From assembly GCF_000011345.1 (NCBI RefSeq), contig NC_004113.1:2108001-2172000 (forward strand): a stretch of DNA of 64,000 bases. Direction: 5' to 3'. A program made the translations under genes and the position numbers. Below, one piece after another: positions 27,565-37,091 of the stretch (position 1 is its first letter; each line of letters opens with the position of its first letter). The notes beneath the pieces were generated by a model. It did not search any database, had not been told where the DNA came from, and worked only from the letters and a program-made list of their open reading frames with translations. The stretch comes from Thermosynechococcus vestitus BP-1 (GTDB lineage Bacteria; Cyanobacteriota; Cyanobacteriia; Thermosynechococcales; Thermosynechococcaceae).

Positions 27565-27914
27565 AGTGTTGCAACCGTATTCACTAATTCCCAGTTTTCA
27601 TTTTCGACGATGGCGCGACTCACACGGTCAAACCATTCAAAGCAGTGATTATTTTTCTTGAGGGTCAGTTCCTTGTTCTTGAGCACCAGATCAAACTTGG
27701 TGACATCCTTTTGGGTTGTGGTTTTGTCAATCAGGACTTCCACTGTGACCAGTTGGGACATTGAAATAGTATCGAGGGTGCTCTCCCGTGCCACCACGTA
27801 ATCATCCCCCACATGGGTCACTGTCAAATCGCAGGCCTCTAGGGTTTGCACCAGCTCTTCCTTTAGCCGTGCCCGAGGGAGTGCAATCGTAACAACACGC
27901 GCATATCGAGCCAT
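27561..27914 (-). CDS. conserved hypothetical protein
   Basis: 117 residues from ATG 27914 (MARYARVVTIALPRARLKEE); a TTG nine bases upstream is less likely. The chain alternates short strands and helices (LVQTLEACDLTVTHVGDDYV, ARESTLDTISMSQLVTVEVL, FDLVLKNKELTLKKNNHCFE), a compact alpha/beta domain without obvious catalytic residues or signal peptide. I do not recognise the family. It overlaps the ThiO-like start by 4 bp, so the two are an operon and may be functionally linked. Confidence 0.7.
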   Translation of the reverse strand: MARYARVVTIALPRARLKEELVQTLEACDLTVTHVGDDYVVARESTLDTISMSQLVTVEVLIDKTTTQKDVTKFDLVLKNKELTLKKNNHCFEWFDRVSRAIVENENWELVNTVATL

Positions 27915-28105
27915 AACCGCCAAGTGGTAAACTAATAATTCGCGAACAATGGTTCTAGTCTAATCATGGGCAAAGGGGGGACTGTCGCTGTTAGGGTGCC
28001 TAGGCAATCACAGGCAATAAAACATTACCCCCATTTTAGGGTTCCTTGCAGTGTACCGGCAGCATGCCGCGATTATATCAAACCTTTTTTTGAATTGCTG
28101 GATTC

Positions 28106-28831
28106 ATGCATTCTGCTACCCATCCCTACGCCGGTTTATTTATTGTCCTAGAAGGGGGAGAGGGCGCCGGTAAAACCACCCAAATGGGAGCGATCGCCAC
28201 ATGGCTAGAGAACAGTGGTTGGCTGGCAAAATTGCGATCCTGCCATGTTGATCCACCCCTACTCCTTACCCGGGAACCGGGGGGGACCCCCCTTGGCCAA
28301 GGTCTACGGCAATTGCTGCTCCATAGTGATTTAGCGATTGATCCCCTAGCGGAGCTGCTCCTCTATGCCGCCGATCGCGCCCAACATGTGGCCATGGGCA
28401 TTCGTCCGCAACTGCAACGGGGGGGCATTGTCCTGTGCGATCGCTATACGGCTTCTACTGTTGCCTACCAAGGCTATGGGCGAGGCCTGGACTTGCAGAT
28501 CATTCAGCACATCAACCAGATGGCCACGGGGGGTCTAGGAGCGGATTTAGTTCTCTGGTTAGATCTTCCCGTTGCTGTTGGTCTTGCCCGTACCCAACAG
28601 CGGGGCAGAGGGGATCGCCTTGAGCAGAATGCGGTGGCCTTTCATGAGCGGGTTCGCCAGGGATTTCTGGCCTTGGCTCAGCAAGGGAGCGATCGCTGGC
28701 AGCGCATTGATGCCGACCAACCCCCAGATCAGGTCACTCAAGCGATTCAAGAGTGCCTAGCCGCTCATCTGCACCGCTGGTTTGAGACCTTGAAGCAGCG
28801 CCTGACGGGGGGCGATCGCGACTTGCCATAG
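28106..28831 (+). CDS. tmk: thymidylate kinase
   Basis: 241 residues. P-loop [17 protein letters not shown], the [19 protein letters not shown] segment, DR motif in [20 protein letters not shown], and LID-region arginines in [12 protein letters not shown]. It phosphorylates dTMP to dTDP for DNA synthesis. Slightly longer than the usual ~210 residues because of a C-terminal extension that reads [11 protein letters not shown]; the last 75 bp overlap, on the opposite strand, the end of the dnaE-N/intein gene. Confidence 0.95.
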   Translation: MHSATHPYAGLFIVLEGGEGAGKTTQMGAIATWLENSGWLAKLRSCHVDPPLLLTREPGGTPLGQGLRQLLLHSDLAIDPLAELLLYAADRAQHVAMGIRPQLQRGGIVLCDRYTASTVAYQGYGRGLDLQIIQHINQMATGGLGADLVLWLDLPVAVGLARTQQRGRGDRLEQNAVAFHERVRQGFLALAQQGSDRWQRIDADQPPDQVTQAIQECLAAHLHRWFETLKQRLTGGDRDLP

Positions 28832-31381
28832 CTCTAGTCCTTCCTGAAAAATTTGCTCAATGGGCAGCATCTGGCCCCTGGTGGTCATAAAGCGGTGATC
28901 CGGTGTTGCACAAATGGTTGAGCCATCCTCCAACTGATACTCATACACAGGACGGAAGCCCTGAAAATGCCACTGGGCGATGGGCTGCGTATAAAGATGA
29001 CCTTGGCCATCAAGACTATACACGTGACAGCTCAACCGCTCCTGCACCAAGCGCCGAATGGGAACCGCGCCATATTCCACGGTCATCACCGCCGTCTCAC
29101 CACTCAGACAGTATTCAGCGAAATCCAGCATCTGCTTAAAAAGTTCTTGGGCGATGGCACTGGGCACACCATTTTTAGCTGCTCCCTCGATGAAGAGGGC
29201 TTCGTGTTTTTCCATTTCCTCTTTTTTCTTTTTGCCCATCGCGCGGCGGAGGAGATCCGCTTGACCTAGGGAATAGCCCGCCAAGTCCTGTGCCATTCGC
29301 ATGATCTGCTCCTGATAACACAGGACGCCGTAGGTTTCGCTTAAAATCGGCTTCAAAAGCTCATGTTGATATTGAATCGGTTCCCGTCCATGCTTGCGGT
29401 TAATGAACTTCGGAATCAGCCCAGCATCTAAAGGTCCCGGTCGATAGAGCGCCAGCACCGACGAAATGTCCTCCAGATTCGAGGGCTTCAGTTCACGGAC
29501 AATTTGGTGCATCCCCGAGGATTCCAGTTGAAAAATTCCCTCCAGTTTACCTTCCGCTAACAGTTGATAGGTTTTGGCATCATCGAGGGGTAAAGCATCA
29601 AGGTCAATCCGCTGGCCATGGTTTTTCTCGATCAGCTCTTGGGTTTTCTGGAGCATGGTCAGATTTTTCAGACCCAGAAAGTCCATCTTCAGAAGGCCGA
29701 GGGATTCTAAATCCTCCATGAAGTACTGAGTAATCACTGCGCCATCGTTGTTGCGCTGCAGCGGCACCAGTTGATCCAAGGGTTCTGAGGCAATGACGAC
29801 ACCGGCCGCATGGACACCATAGGTTTTGTTGGTGCCCTCAATGCGCATTGCCATATCAATCCAGCGGCGCACCACGGGATCGCTGTCGTACTTTTCCTTA
29901 AATTCCGGTGAGGGGGTTTCCTCGGAGATCATGACTGCCAATTTGACGGGTTTGCCCCGCACCACGGGAATCAGTTTTGCCATTTGATCCGCTTGGCTGT
30001 AGGGAATATCCAGCACCCGTGCCACATCCTTGAGCACCGCCTTGGAGGTCATACGGTTGAAGGTGATGATCTGGGCGACGCGATCGCTGCCGTATTTTTG
30101 AGTCACGTACTGGATGACTTCCTCGCGGCGGTCAATACAAAAGTCCGTATCAATGTCGGGCATGGACTTGCGCTCAGGATTCAAAAAGCGCTCAAAGAGC
30201 AAGCCATGGTGAACCGGATCAATGTTAGTAATGCGCAGGGCATAGGCCACAAGGGAACCCGCTGCCGATCCCCGCCCTGGACCCACGGGGATGTTGTGGT
30301 CGCGGGCATATTTGATGTAGTCCCAAACCACTAGGAAATAGTTGGAGAACCCCATCTGCTGGAGCATTTTGAGTTCGTATTCCAAACGCTGCCGATAGGT
30401 GGCCTCCAACTGCTGGCGATCGCTGAGCTGAAATCGCTCCAACAATCCTTGCCATGCCACTTGCTCTAGGTAGGTATCCGCTGTATGGCCAGGCGGCACT
30501 GGAAACTCTGGACTTTGGGGTTCACGAAAGATGTTATAGGCTTCAATCTTGTCGGCCACTTCGAGGGTATTCGCCAAGGCCTCTTGAATGACCTCATCGG
30601 GCAAATGATCCCGAAACAGCCGAGCCATTTCAGCGGCGGATTTGAGGTACTCTGTACCGCTATAGCGCAGTCGCTTCTCATCGCTGAGCAGCTTGTTGGT
30701 TTGGATACACAGCAGGGCGTCGTGAGCTTCAACGTCATGGCAGGAAATAAAGTGGGAGTCATTGGTGGCAATAATTTTGATCCCCAACTCACGGCCAATG
30801 CGCACCAGTTCAACGTTGACCACCCGATCCTCTTGACTGCCGTGGTCTTGGATCTCAAGGTAAAAGTCCTCACCAAAGGTCTGTTGATACCAAGCAGCAA
30901 CACTGCGTGCCAACTCGGGTTTGCCCTGCAAAATGGCTTGGGGAATTTCACCGCCGAGGCAAGCACTGGTGACAATCAGCCCCTCGCGGTATTGGGCCAA
31001 CAGTTCTTTGTTGATGCAGGGGCGAGCAAAAATTCCCTTGCCTTGGAACCCCTGAAGATGGGAGATAGTGGTGAGTTTGCAGAGGTTGTGGTAGCCCTGT
31101 TTATTTTTGGCCAGCACCACTTGGTGAAAGCGGGGTTTGCGCTCCTGCTTGGTGATGTCGCCATTGATGACGTACATCTCATTGCCAATAATTGGCTTTA
31201 GGGGCTTGCCGCGACAGAGCTTTAGCAGTTCTATGGCACCATACATTACCCCGTGGTCCGTGAGGGCGATCGCGGGCATCCCCAATTCCATTGCCCGTGC
31301 CACTAGGTCGGGAAGCTGGCTGGCACCATCAAGAAGACTGTAATCACTGTGAATATGCAGACCGACAAAGGACATGGGCAA
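28757..31381 (-). CDS. dnaE-N: DNA polymerase III alpha subunit, N-terminal half fused to split-intein N fragment
   Basis: 874 residues. Residues 1-757 are the extein: PHP domain ([20 protein letters not shown]), palm catalytic aspartates in [15 protein letters not shown] and [15 protein letters not shown]. At residue 758 begins a 117-residue intein N fragment ([14 protein letters not shown]; codons 28760-29110), with the conserved [20 protein letters not shown] block. After translation it trans-splices with the product at 41552-42910 to make full DnaE, the replicative polymerase. Split dnaE inteins are standard in cyanobacteria. The gene's 3' end overlaps tmk by 75 bp on the opposite strand. 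Confidence 0.97.
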   Translation of the reverse strand: MPMSFVGLHIHSDYSLLDGASQLPDLVARAMELGMPAIALTDHGVMYGAIELLKLCRGKPLKPIIGNEMYVINGDITKQERKPRFHQVVLAKNKQGYHNLCKLTTISHLQGFQGKGIFARPCINKELLAQYREGLIVTSACLGGEIPQAILQGKPELARSVAAWYQQTFGEDFYLEIQDHGSQEDRVVNVELVRIGRELGIKIIATNDSHFISCHDVEAHDALLCIQTNKLLSDEKRLRYSGTEYLKSAAEMARLFRDHLPDEVIQEALANTLEVADKIEAYNIFREPQSPEFPVPPGHTADTYLEQVAWQGLLERFQLSDRQQLEATYRQRLEYELKMLQQMGFSNYFLVVWDYIKYARDHNIPVGPGRGSAAGSLVAYALRITNIDPVHHGLLFERFLNPERKSMPDIDTDFCIDRREEVIQYVTQKYGSDRVAQIITFNRMTSKAVLKDVARVLDIPYSQADQMAKLIPVVRGKPVKLAVMISEETPSPEFKEKYDSDPVVRRWIDMAMRIEGTNKTYGVHAAGVVIASEPLDQLVPLQRNNDGAVITQYFMEDLESLGLLKMDFLGLKNLTMLQKTQELIEKNHGQRIDLDALPLDDAKTYQLLAEGKLEGIFQLESSGMHQIVRELKPSNLEDISSVLALYRPGPLDAGLIPKFINRKHGREPIQYQHELLKPILSETYGVLCYQEQIMRMAQDLAGYSLGQADLLRRAMGKKKKEEMEKHEALFIEGAAKNGVPSAIAQELFKQMLDFAEYCLSGETAVMTVEYGAVPIRRLVQERLSCHVYSLDGQGHLYTQPIAQWHFQGFRPVYEYQLEDGSTICATPDHRFMTTRGQMLPIEQIFQEGLELWQVAIAPRQALLQGLKPAVQMSG

Positions 31382-31411
31382 CGGCTATCCACTTAGGACA
31401 AAGGCAGGAGA

Positions 31412-31870
31412 CTAGGACAACTCAGGCAAGCTGTTGAGATAGGCCTTGAAATCCGCTTCAGCCTCGCGGAAGCCCTCCTGAGCTACGGTGACACTATCGA
31501 GATCTGCCCCCTGATCAATTTTCAGGAAGTCATCGGTTAGGGCCCGGGTCAAGGCCGTGGGGGTGGGTTGATCCTTTGCCAAAAGGTTGCGGTTGAGGGC
31601 TCGCATATCCATCAACATTTCACCGAGGGGACCGCGCATAATGTTGCGGGCCTCCTGCCAATCGCCTTTGGCTACGCTGACCTCTAAATCAGCAAAGCGT
31701 TCGGCATTTTTCTCAATGTCCCTCAGGTAGTCTTGAATGCGAGTAATTTGCAACTCACTATAGGTGGGTGGGGGTGGAGTGGTGGCACTGGGGCCGCCAC
31801 AGCCGACTAAAATAAGGGCAACAACGCTTAATAGGATTGAAATTAAGGACTTTCGATTTAGGCGCAGCAT
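31412..31870 (-). CDS. psbQ: photosystem II lipoprotein CyanoQ (PsbQ)
   Basis: 152 residues. Lipoprotein signal with lipobox ALILVGC (Cys24) anchors it to the lumenal side of the thylakoid. The mature part is a four-helix bundle ([60 protein letters not shown]) as in CyanoQ of T. elongatus. CyanoQ associates with the oxygen-evolving side of photosystem II and helps stabilise the assembled complex. It lies 30 bp upstream of dnaE-N and 40 bp downstream of rqcH on the same strand. Confidence 0.94.
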
Positions 31871-31910
31871 AGAACCTCAGCAGTCATAGAGTGTCTTAAA
31901 AAACACGGTT

Positions 31911-33686
31911 CTATTCTGCCATGATCCCGTCGCGATCGCCCGCGGTGCAGCGAAGCGGTTTGCCCCCTGAGGGTATCTCTGTAGGGCAATCCCTGACACT
32001 GAGGGGATGCCCCCACACCACGGTTGCCTGATCGTAGATGACCATCCCCGGATTAGCGCCCTTCGGTTTCTGCACATACTTGCGCCGGGTGTAGACCACG
32101 GGCACTTGGGCACTGGCTCGCGCCTGACTATGGTAGGCCGCCAAATCCGCCACGTATTGAATATCTTTGTCACTGGGCACATCCCCCGCCTCAAGGCGGA
32201 GAATGACATGGCTGCCGGGAATCTCTTGGGTGTGAAACCACCAATCGTAGGGACTGGCAACGCGAAAGGTGAGATCGTCGTTCTGACGGTTGTTGCGCCC
32301 CACAAGAACCGTGAAGCCACTGGGTGTTGTATAGCGTAGGTAGGGACTAGGGGTGGTTGGCGGACGATAGTAATCGGGGGCGATCAGGTATCCCTGTTGA
32401 ATCAGTTCAGCCCGAATCTCCTCAAGGACATCTAAGGATGTGGCCGTAGCCAGGGTGGCCGCCACCTGATCCAAATAGGCCAGTTCCCCTTCAGCAGCCG
32501 TAAGCAGTGGGGTAATGTGCTGCTGGGCACGTTTCAGTTTTTGGTGTTGCCGGTATAGCTCCTGAGCCGTTTGGATGGCGCTTTTTTCTGGGGAGAGGGC
32601 AATGGTGAGGGGTTCTTGGGTGGTAAAGTCCGTCACGATCAGTTCGGTCATGCCGGGTTGCCACAGGTGGGCATGGGCCATGAGTAAATCTGCGAGGTAC
32701 CGTTGGCGATCGCCCCCGGCAGCGGCGGCTAATCGTTCTCGAAAGCCCTCAATTTTGGCGATGAGTTTTTGCCGTTGTGCCTCTAGGCTCTGGTGTAACT
32801 GTTGCTGAAGTTGCTGTGTTTGCTGCTGCTGCAGTTGGTTTTGGTAATAGGTGGCCAGGATTTCGTGAATGCTAAGGGTTGAGGGGGCCTGCGCGCCAAG
32901 GGGGGGAATGACGCGATAGCCCGTTGCTGTGAATTGAGGCCCAAAATGCCCCCTCTCTAAACACTCTAGCCAGTGCTGCCAATGGTCAAACAGCCGCCGC
33001 CACTCTTCAGCGCTGAGATCGGTAGTGCAACACTCGGGAGGCAAAGCGGCATCGGCAAGGAGTTGCTGTACCAGCGCAGGACTTAAGCCCCGATAGGCCT
33101 TCAGGAGTTGCTGCCGCAGCCGTCCAGGGATTACACTCACCTGTTGTTGCCATTGCTCAAAGGGAATCTCGCCACTGGGCAGGGCTGCCGTCAGGGGGGG
33201 TGGGGGTACATAGGGCTGACCGGTGAGAATGGGCCGCAGGCGGGACTGCTGGGGGCTGACTTGGTGGGCGGCGGTAACAATTTCTCCTGCAGCGTTCACC
33301 AGGATCACGTTGCTGTACTTACCCATGATCTCGGCATAGAGACGCCACTGCGTTGCTTCCTGCGGCCGGGGTGCAAATTCCAAAACCACAACGCGCTCCC
33401 AAGGGTTGATGAGACCAACCCGCACAAGGGCAAGGCGATTGAGTTGGGCATGAAGCTGCTGACTAAAGGTAAAGGTGTCTGGCTGGCGGGGGGGCGGCGG
33501 TTCAAGGGCAATGCGTGCCGCTTGGGGATGCCAACTCAGGGTCAGCCAAGCCTGTTTTTTCAGCGTGCGTACAGCCAAGGCAATCGTGTGGCGATCGCGC
33601 TGGTAAACCGTTTCAAGCCGTGCTGGGAGCCAATGTTGGAGATCGGCACAAACAGCACGCAGAGTAGTTAAATCAACGGGTTGCAC
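31911..33686 (-). CDS. rqcH: Rqc2/RqcH homologue, NFACT family ribosome quality-control protein
   Basis: 591 residues. NFACT-N domain at the start (VDLTTLRAVCADLQHWLPAR, GKYSNVILVNAAGEIVTAAH), a long central coiled coil (about 290-430, rich in Q/L: QNQLQQQQTQQLQQQLHQSL), and the C-terminal NFACT-R domain with the DWWFHTQEIPGSHVILRLEA signature. Bacterial RqcH binds large ribosomal subunits with stalled nascent chains and recruits tRNA-Ala to add C-terminal alanine tails that mark them for degradation. Older names (fibronectin-binding protein) are misleading. Length is typical. Confidence 0.9.
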   Translation of the reverse strand: MQPVDLTTLRAVCADLQHWLPARLETVYQRDRHTIALAVRTLKKQAWLTLSWHPQAARIALEPPPPRQPDTFTFSQQLHAQLNRLALVRVGLINPWERVVVLEFAPRPQEATQWRLYAEIMGKYSNVILVNAAGEIVTAAHQVSPQQSRLRPILTGQPYVPPPPLTAALPSGEIPFEQWQQQVSVIPGRLRQQLLKAYRGLSPALVQQLLADAALPPECCTTDLSAEEWRRLFDHWQHWLECLERGHFGPQFTATGYRVIPPLGAQAPSTLSIHEILATYYQNQLQQQQTQQLQQQLHQSLEAQRQKLIAKIEGFRERLAAAAGGDRQRYLADLLMAHAHLWQPGMTELIVTDFTTQEPLTIALSPEKSAIQTAQELYRQHQKLKRAQQHITPLLTAAEGELAYLDQVAATLATATSLDVLEEIRAELIQQGYLIAPDYYRPPTTPSPYLRYTTPSGFTVLVGRNNRQNDDLTFRVASPYDWWFHTQEIPGSHVILRLEAGDVPSDKDIQYVADLAAYHSQARASAQVPVVYTRRKYVQKPKGANPGMVIYDQATVVWGHPLSVRDCPTEIPSGGKPLRCTAGDRDGIMAE

Positions 33687-33776
33687 CGTCCAAACTCCGC
33701 AGAATTTTTTGAGGGAATCGGCATCAAGCTATACTAGTCTAGCCACTCTCTGGCCCTTTGCCACCCTGTGCTTCCT

Positions 33777-34313
33777 ATGGCACTTTCCCGTCAATATCCA
33801 CCCCCCTTACCCCTGGCTCAGCCTTGGCGACGGGCGATCGCCACCAGCATTGACTTTATCTTGATCTGGCTGACGAGCGTTGTCGGTATCACAGCGGGAG
33901 CAACGATTCAGTGGGGGCAACTGTTTGTCTTTGCCATTGTTTGGTGGTTACTGCGGGTGGCGATGGTCAACCGCAATAGGGGTCAAAGCCCTGGCCATTG
34001 GTTGATGAATGTGCGACTGTTGGATCAACGACAGCGGACACCGGATCTGCTCTCCCTCAGCAAGCGAGAACTGGTGATTGGCATCGGGGCACTCCTGACA
34101 CTGGTGGGCTGGGAATCCTATGGCCCTAGTATGGCCCTCATCATTTTGGCACTGCCCCTCGCTGTTGACTGCAGTCTGGCGTGGATTGATGAAGAACACC
34201 GCACGCTCCACGATCGCCTAGGCGGCACCAAGGTGTATCGTTGTCGGCGGGGCTTTGCCCTCGATCGCAAGCTGATCGAATGGGTCAGCAAAATCCGCAA
34301 AGATCTGCGATAA
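33777..34313 (+). CDS. RDD family membrane protein
   Basis: 178 residues from ATG 33777 (a GTG at 33768 would add three residues). RDD-domain landmarks: PWRRAIATSIDFILIWLTSV with the first R and D of the family name, GQSPGHWLMNVRLLD, and the later acidic D in HRTLHDRLGGTKVYRC. Two or three membrane segments (about 18-58, 105-130). RDD proteins are widespread and mostly uncharacterised; some act in ion homeostasis. No functional partner is evident nearby; rpmG follows on the same strand after 35 bp. Confidence 0.85.
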   Translation: MALSRQYPPPLPLAQPWRRAIATSIDFILIWLTSVVGITAGATIQWGQLFVFAIVWWLLRVAMVNRNRGQSPGHWLMNVRLLDQRQRTPDLLSLSKRELVIGIGALLTLVGWESYGPSMALIILALPLAVDCSLAWIDEEHRTLHDRLGGTKVYRCRRGFALDRKLIEWVSKIRKDLR

Positions 34314-34348
34314 TTAGAGATCCGCTCACTGGATAGATAGGCAAAACC

Positions 34349-34543
34349 ATGGCTAAAGCAAAAGGCGCCAGAATCATTATCACCCTAGAGTGCACAGAGT
34401 GCCGCACCAATCCGGCACAGCGATCGCCCGGTGTCTCTCGCTACACCACCACCAAAAATCGTCGCACCACCACAGGGCGGTTGGAACTGAAGAAATTTTG
34501 CCGCTACTGCAACAAGCACACCATTCACAGAGAAATCAAGTAA
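34349..34543 (+). CDS. rpmG: 50S ribosomal protein L33
   Basis: 64 residues, the normal length of cyanobacterial L33. Carries the Cys4 zinc site in its usual places (CTECRT near residue 14 and [10 protein letters not shown] near 50). It is a component of the large subunit near the E site. It is followed 13 bp later by rpsR, the rpmG-rpsR pair that is conserved in cyanobacteria and chloroplast genomes. Confidence 0.97.
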   Translation: MAKAKGARIIITLECTECRTNPAQRSPGVSRYTTTKNRRTTTGRLELKKFCRYCNKHTIHREIK

Positions 34544-34556
34544 TTAGAGGACAGCT

Positions 34557-34772
34557 ATGGCATTTTATCGGCGACGTATTTCCCCCATTCCCCCTGGCCA
34601 ACCCATTGACTACAAAGACGTCGATTTACTGCGACGCTTTATCACTGAGCGGGGAAAAATTTTGCCTCGGCGGGTGACCGGTCTCACTGCCAAGCAACAG
34701 CGGCAATTGGCGGTAGCGATTAAGCGGGCACGGATCATGGCACTGTTGCCCTTCTTGAATCTCGAAGGCTAG
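34557..34772 (+). CDS. rpsR: 30S ribosomal protein S18
   Basis: 71 residues: [20 protein letters not shown], then [20 protein letters not shown] and the conserved tail [20 protein letters not shown]. Binds with S6 on the platform of the small subunit. Second gene of the rpmG-rpsR operon. A terminator-like hairpin follows 30 bp after its stop. Confidence 0.97.
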   Translation: MAFYRRRISPIPPGQPIDYKDVDLLRRFITERGKILPRRVTGLTAKQQRQLAVAIKRARIMALLPFLNLEG

Positions 34773-34801
34773 GAACTCCCGATTGCCAATTGGTTTTTGG
34801 G

Positions 34802-34834
34802 AAGGGGTAGGTTGAGGCTTACCCCTTTATTTTT
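34802..34834 (+). terminator. intrinsic terminator of rpmG-rpsR
   Basis: An 8-bp perfect stem, AAGGGGTA (34802-34809) with TACCCCTT (34820-34827), a 10-nt loop, then TATTTTTG. Placed just after rpsR and before the separately regulated znuA promoter. Confidence 0.75.
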
Positions 34835-34864
34835 GCTTGCTCTCCCTGCCTGGCTGTGTAAATA

Positions 34865-34883
34865 TGAGAATGATTATCATTCA
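34865..34883 (+). promoter_or_regulatory. Zur/Fur-type operator upstream of znuA
   Basis: TGAGAATGATTATCATTCA contains a perfect 7-1-7 palindrome, GAATGAT T ATCATTC (34868-34882). It resembles the cyanobacterial Zur box and the related Fur box. It lies only 11 bp upstream of the znuA start codon, where the promoter must be, so bound repressor would block transcription when zinc is sufficient. Zur is favoured over Fur because the target gene is a zinc-type binding protein. Confidence 0.8.
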
Positions 34884-34894
34884 TCTGTTTCTCT

Positions 34895-35932
34895 ATGGCT
34901 ATTCAAGCACACCTTAAACGCTGGGGGCTGCTGCTAATTCTGGGGGTATTTTTGGGCAGCTGTGCCCCCCAAGCCCAGTCGCCTCAGGAACAGGAGACCT
35001 CCCAGACAGAAGCACAATTCACGATTGTGACAACTTTTTTACCCATCACTGCCTTTACAAAAGCGGTCGCGGGCGATCGCGCCACTGTCGAGCAACTGTT
35101 GCCCCCTAATCTTGATCCCCACGACTTCCAAGCCCGTCCTGAGGAGGTGCGGCTTTTAGGGACGGCAAGGGTCTTGGTCAAAAACGGTCTTGGGTTCGAA
35201 ACGTTTCTTGAGCCCTTAATCAAGAATGCCGCCAATCCAGACCTTAAAATCATTGACACCAGTGCTGGAGTCACCCCAATTGCCGACACAAAGGCTGATC
35301 ACGACCACGCCCATGAGGACCACGACCATAGCCACAGTCAGAGCCATGGTGAATTCAATCCCCACATTTGGCTGGATCCCCAGCGGGCTGTCCAGCAGGT
35401 GAAAAATATTCGTGATGGCCTGATTGCCGTGGATCCTGAAGGGGCTGCCATCTATGAAAAGAATAGTGCTGCCTTTATTCAAAAGTTAGAAGCCCTTGAT
35501 GCCCTGGCACGGGAAAAGCTCACTGCTTTTGCCGGCAAAACCTTTGTGGTCTATCACGATGTGGCCCCCTATTTTGCCGAGCGGTATAACCTGAAGGCGA
35601 TCTATCTCGTGGGTATTCCCTCCGTTAACCCCTCACCAGCAGATGTGCAACGGGTGATGCAGGCGGTGCAACAAAGTGACCTGAAAACCCTCTTGACTGA
35701 ACCGGGGCAAGAACAGGTCTTTGAAAGTTTAGCGCAGGATTTGGGGGCAAAAGTGAGTGTGTTTGATCCCCTAGAGCGTGCCCCCTCTGCGGCAGATCTC
35801 AGCCCTGCCTATTTCCTGAGCAAGATGGAACAGAACATTCTCAACCTTGCTGAGGCGTTTGGGGGGCAACGGCAGGCCCATCGTTTCCTTGATTCCTTTG
35901 TGGTCTTGGAGGTGGCGTGGATACCCCTGTGA
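34895..35932 (+). CDS. znuA: zinc ABC transporter substrate-binding lipoprotein ZnuA
   Basis: 345 residues. Lipobox GVFLGSC with Cys23. It is a cluster A-I metal-binding protein (FTIVTTFLPITAFTKAVAGD, PHDFQARPEEVRLLGTARVL with a ligand His) and has the long His/Asp-rich loop characteristic of zinc-specific ZnuA (DHDHAHEDHDHSHSQSHGE, about residues 131-149), followed by FNPHIWLDPQ. No Shine-Dalgarno is evident and the operator ends 11 bp from the ATG, so the mRNA leader may be very short. The stop overlaps the znuC start by 16 bp, showing translational coupling. Confidence 0.92.
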   Translation: MAIQAHLKRWGLLLILGVFLGSCAPQAQSPQEQETSQTEAQFTIVTTFLPITAFTKAVAGDRATVEQLLPPNLDPHDFQARPEEVRLLGTARVLVKNGLGFETFLEPLIKNAANPDLKIIDTSAGVTPIADTKADHDHAHEDHDHSHSQSHGEFNPHIWLDPQRAVQQVKNIRDGLIAVDPEGAAIYEKNSAAFIQKLEALDALAREKLTAFAGKTFVVYHDVAPYFAERYNLKAIYLVGIPSVNPSPADVQRVMQAVQQSDLKTLLTEPGQEQVFESLAQDLGAKVSVFDPLERAPSAADLSPAYFLSKMEQNILNLAEAFGGQRQAHRFLDSFVVLEVAWIPL

Positions 35933-36645
35933 AGGAATATCTACTGGAGGTGGAAAACCTCTCCGTGCGGCGGGGCGATCGCTGGGTGGTGGAAAATGTC
36001 TCCTTTACCCTCGCAGCCAATACAAATATGGCCATTATTGGTCCCAATGGGGCGGGCAAAAGTAGCTTGATTCAAGCCATTTTGGGAATTATTCCCTACC
36101 AGCAGGGACGGGTGACGCTCCTAGGGTATGGCATGTCCTGTCGCCGCACACTCCCCTATGTCCGCCAACAAGTGGCCTATTTGCCACAAAACTTTCAGTG
36201 CGATCCCCGCATTCCGATCACAGTGGCTGAATTTGTGGGTTTAGGCTGGGGACAACCGAGATGGCAGTGGCCTTGGCAGTACCAACGGCAGCGCGATCGC
36301 GCCATCTGGGAGAGTCTCCAACGCCTGAACTTAGAGCATCTTGCGGCACAACCCATGAGTTCCCTTTCCGGGGGCGAAACAAAACGCGTCCTCTTGGCCT
36401 ATTGCTTGGTGCAGCCCCGTCGTCTCCTGATTTTGGATGAAGCTGCCGCTGGCTTAGATTGCCAAGGTGAGCAACAGTTTTATGATCTCCTGCAGATCCT
36501 CAAAGTGAGTGAAGGCTGGGGGATTTTACAAATTTCCCATCACTTGGAGCGGGTAAGAGCAACCTGCGATCAGGTGCTGTATCTCGATCGCTCTGTCCAA
36601 GGACTAGGAACCCCCGAATGGGTGCTGCAACAATTTGCGGCCTAA
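35917..36645 (+). CDS. znuC: zinc ABC transporter ATP-binding protein ZnuC
   Basis: 242 residues, GTG start at 35917 inside the end of znuA. Walker A GPNGAGKSSLIQ, Q-loop VAYLPQNFQCDPRIPITVAE, signature SLSGGETKRVLLA, Walker B LLILDEAAAGLD and switch His ISHHLE. The QNFQ/IPITV segment is typical of manganese/zinc importers. The membrane subunit znuB does not follow; the next gene is on the opposite strand and overlaps by 4 bp. The permease must be encoded elsewhere. Confidence 0.92.
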   Translation: MDTPVKEYLLEVENLSVRRGDRWVVENVSFTLAANTNMAIIGPNGAGKSSLIQAILGIIPYQQGRVTLLGYGMSCRRTLPYVRQQVAYLPQNFQCDPRIPITVAEFVGLGWGQPRWQWPWQYQRQRDRAIWESLQRLNLEHLAAQPMSSLSGGETKRVLLAYCLVQPRRLLILDEAAAGLDCQGEQQFYDLLQILKVSEGWGILQISHHLERVRATCDQVLYLDRSVQGLGTPEWVLQQFAA

Positions 36646-37091
36646 AGGGTTGATTCTTTCCTGAATTGCGCAAAGAAATCAAGCAGAATCCGCTGGTGGA
36701 TGGCTCCTAAGGGGCGATCTTCCCCAAGGGTTTGGGCATAGTGAACTCCAGCCACCACAGAAGCGTAGGGGACCAAGTCCATCCCCTGTCCTTCGTTGAG
36801 TACCAAGGTGCGCAATTCACAGGTTAAAGGGCCTGTGAAAATATAGCGATGTACTTGGGGATCGCCGTACTCGCCAAAAAAGGTGAGGTGCGGTGGGCAG
36901 TAGCCAATCTCCTCATAGACTTCCCGCCGGACGCCCTCAAGCGGTACTTCTTCAGGTTCAAGGTGGCCGCCAAAAAGTCCCCAGTGCCCGGGATACAAGA
37001 TATGGGGATAGTCATCTCGCAGTTGCATAAGAACGCGATCGCCTTGGTAAAGAATGGCAAGGGCAACGGGAACCATCGTAGTTGCTGACAT
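36642..37091 (-). CDS. NUDIX hydrolase
   Basis: 149 residues. The Nudix box is recognisable as GHLEPEEVPLEGVRREVYEE followed by IGY, matching GX5EX7REUXEEXGU with acceptable spacing. PVALAILYQGDRVLMQLRDD precedes it, as in pyrophosphohydrolases that clean up modified nucleotides or process nucleoside-diphosphate-linked compounds. The substrate is not predictable. It overlaps znuC tail-to-tail by 4 bp. Confidence 0.88.
   Translation of the reverse strand: MSATTMVPVALAILYQGDRVLMQLRDDYPHILYPGHWGLFGGHLEPEEVPLEGVRREVYEEIGYCPPHLTFFGEYGDPQVHRYIFTGPLTCELRTLVLNEGQGMDLVPYASVVAGVHYAQTLGEDRPLGAIHQRILLDFFAQFRKESTL

Noticed and set aside
30485-31201. 238-codon plus-strand ORF opposite dnaE-N
   Set aside because: It is entirely antisense to the PHP and polymerase domains of DnaE and has no recognisable motif.
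31877-32320. 147-codon minus-strand frame overlapping the C-terminus of rqcH
   Set aside because: It lies in another frame over the strongly conserved NFACT-R domain.
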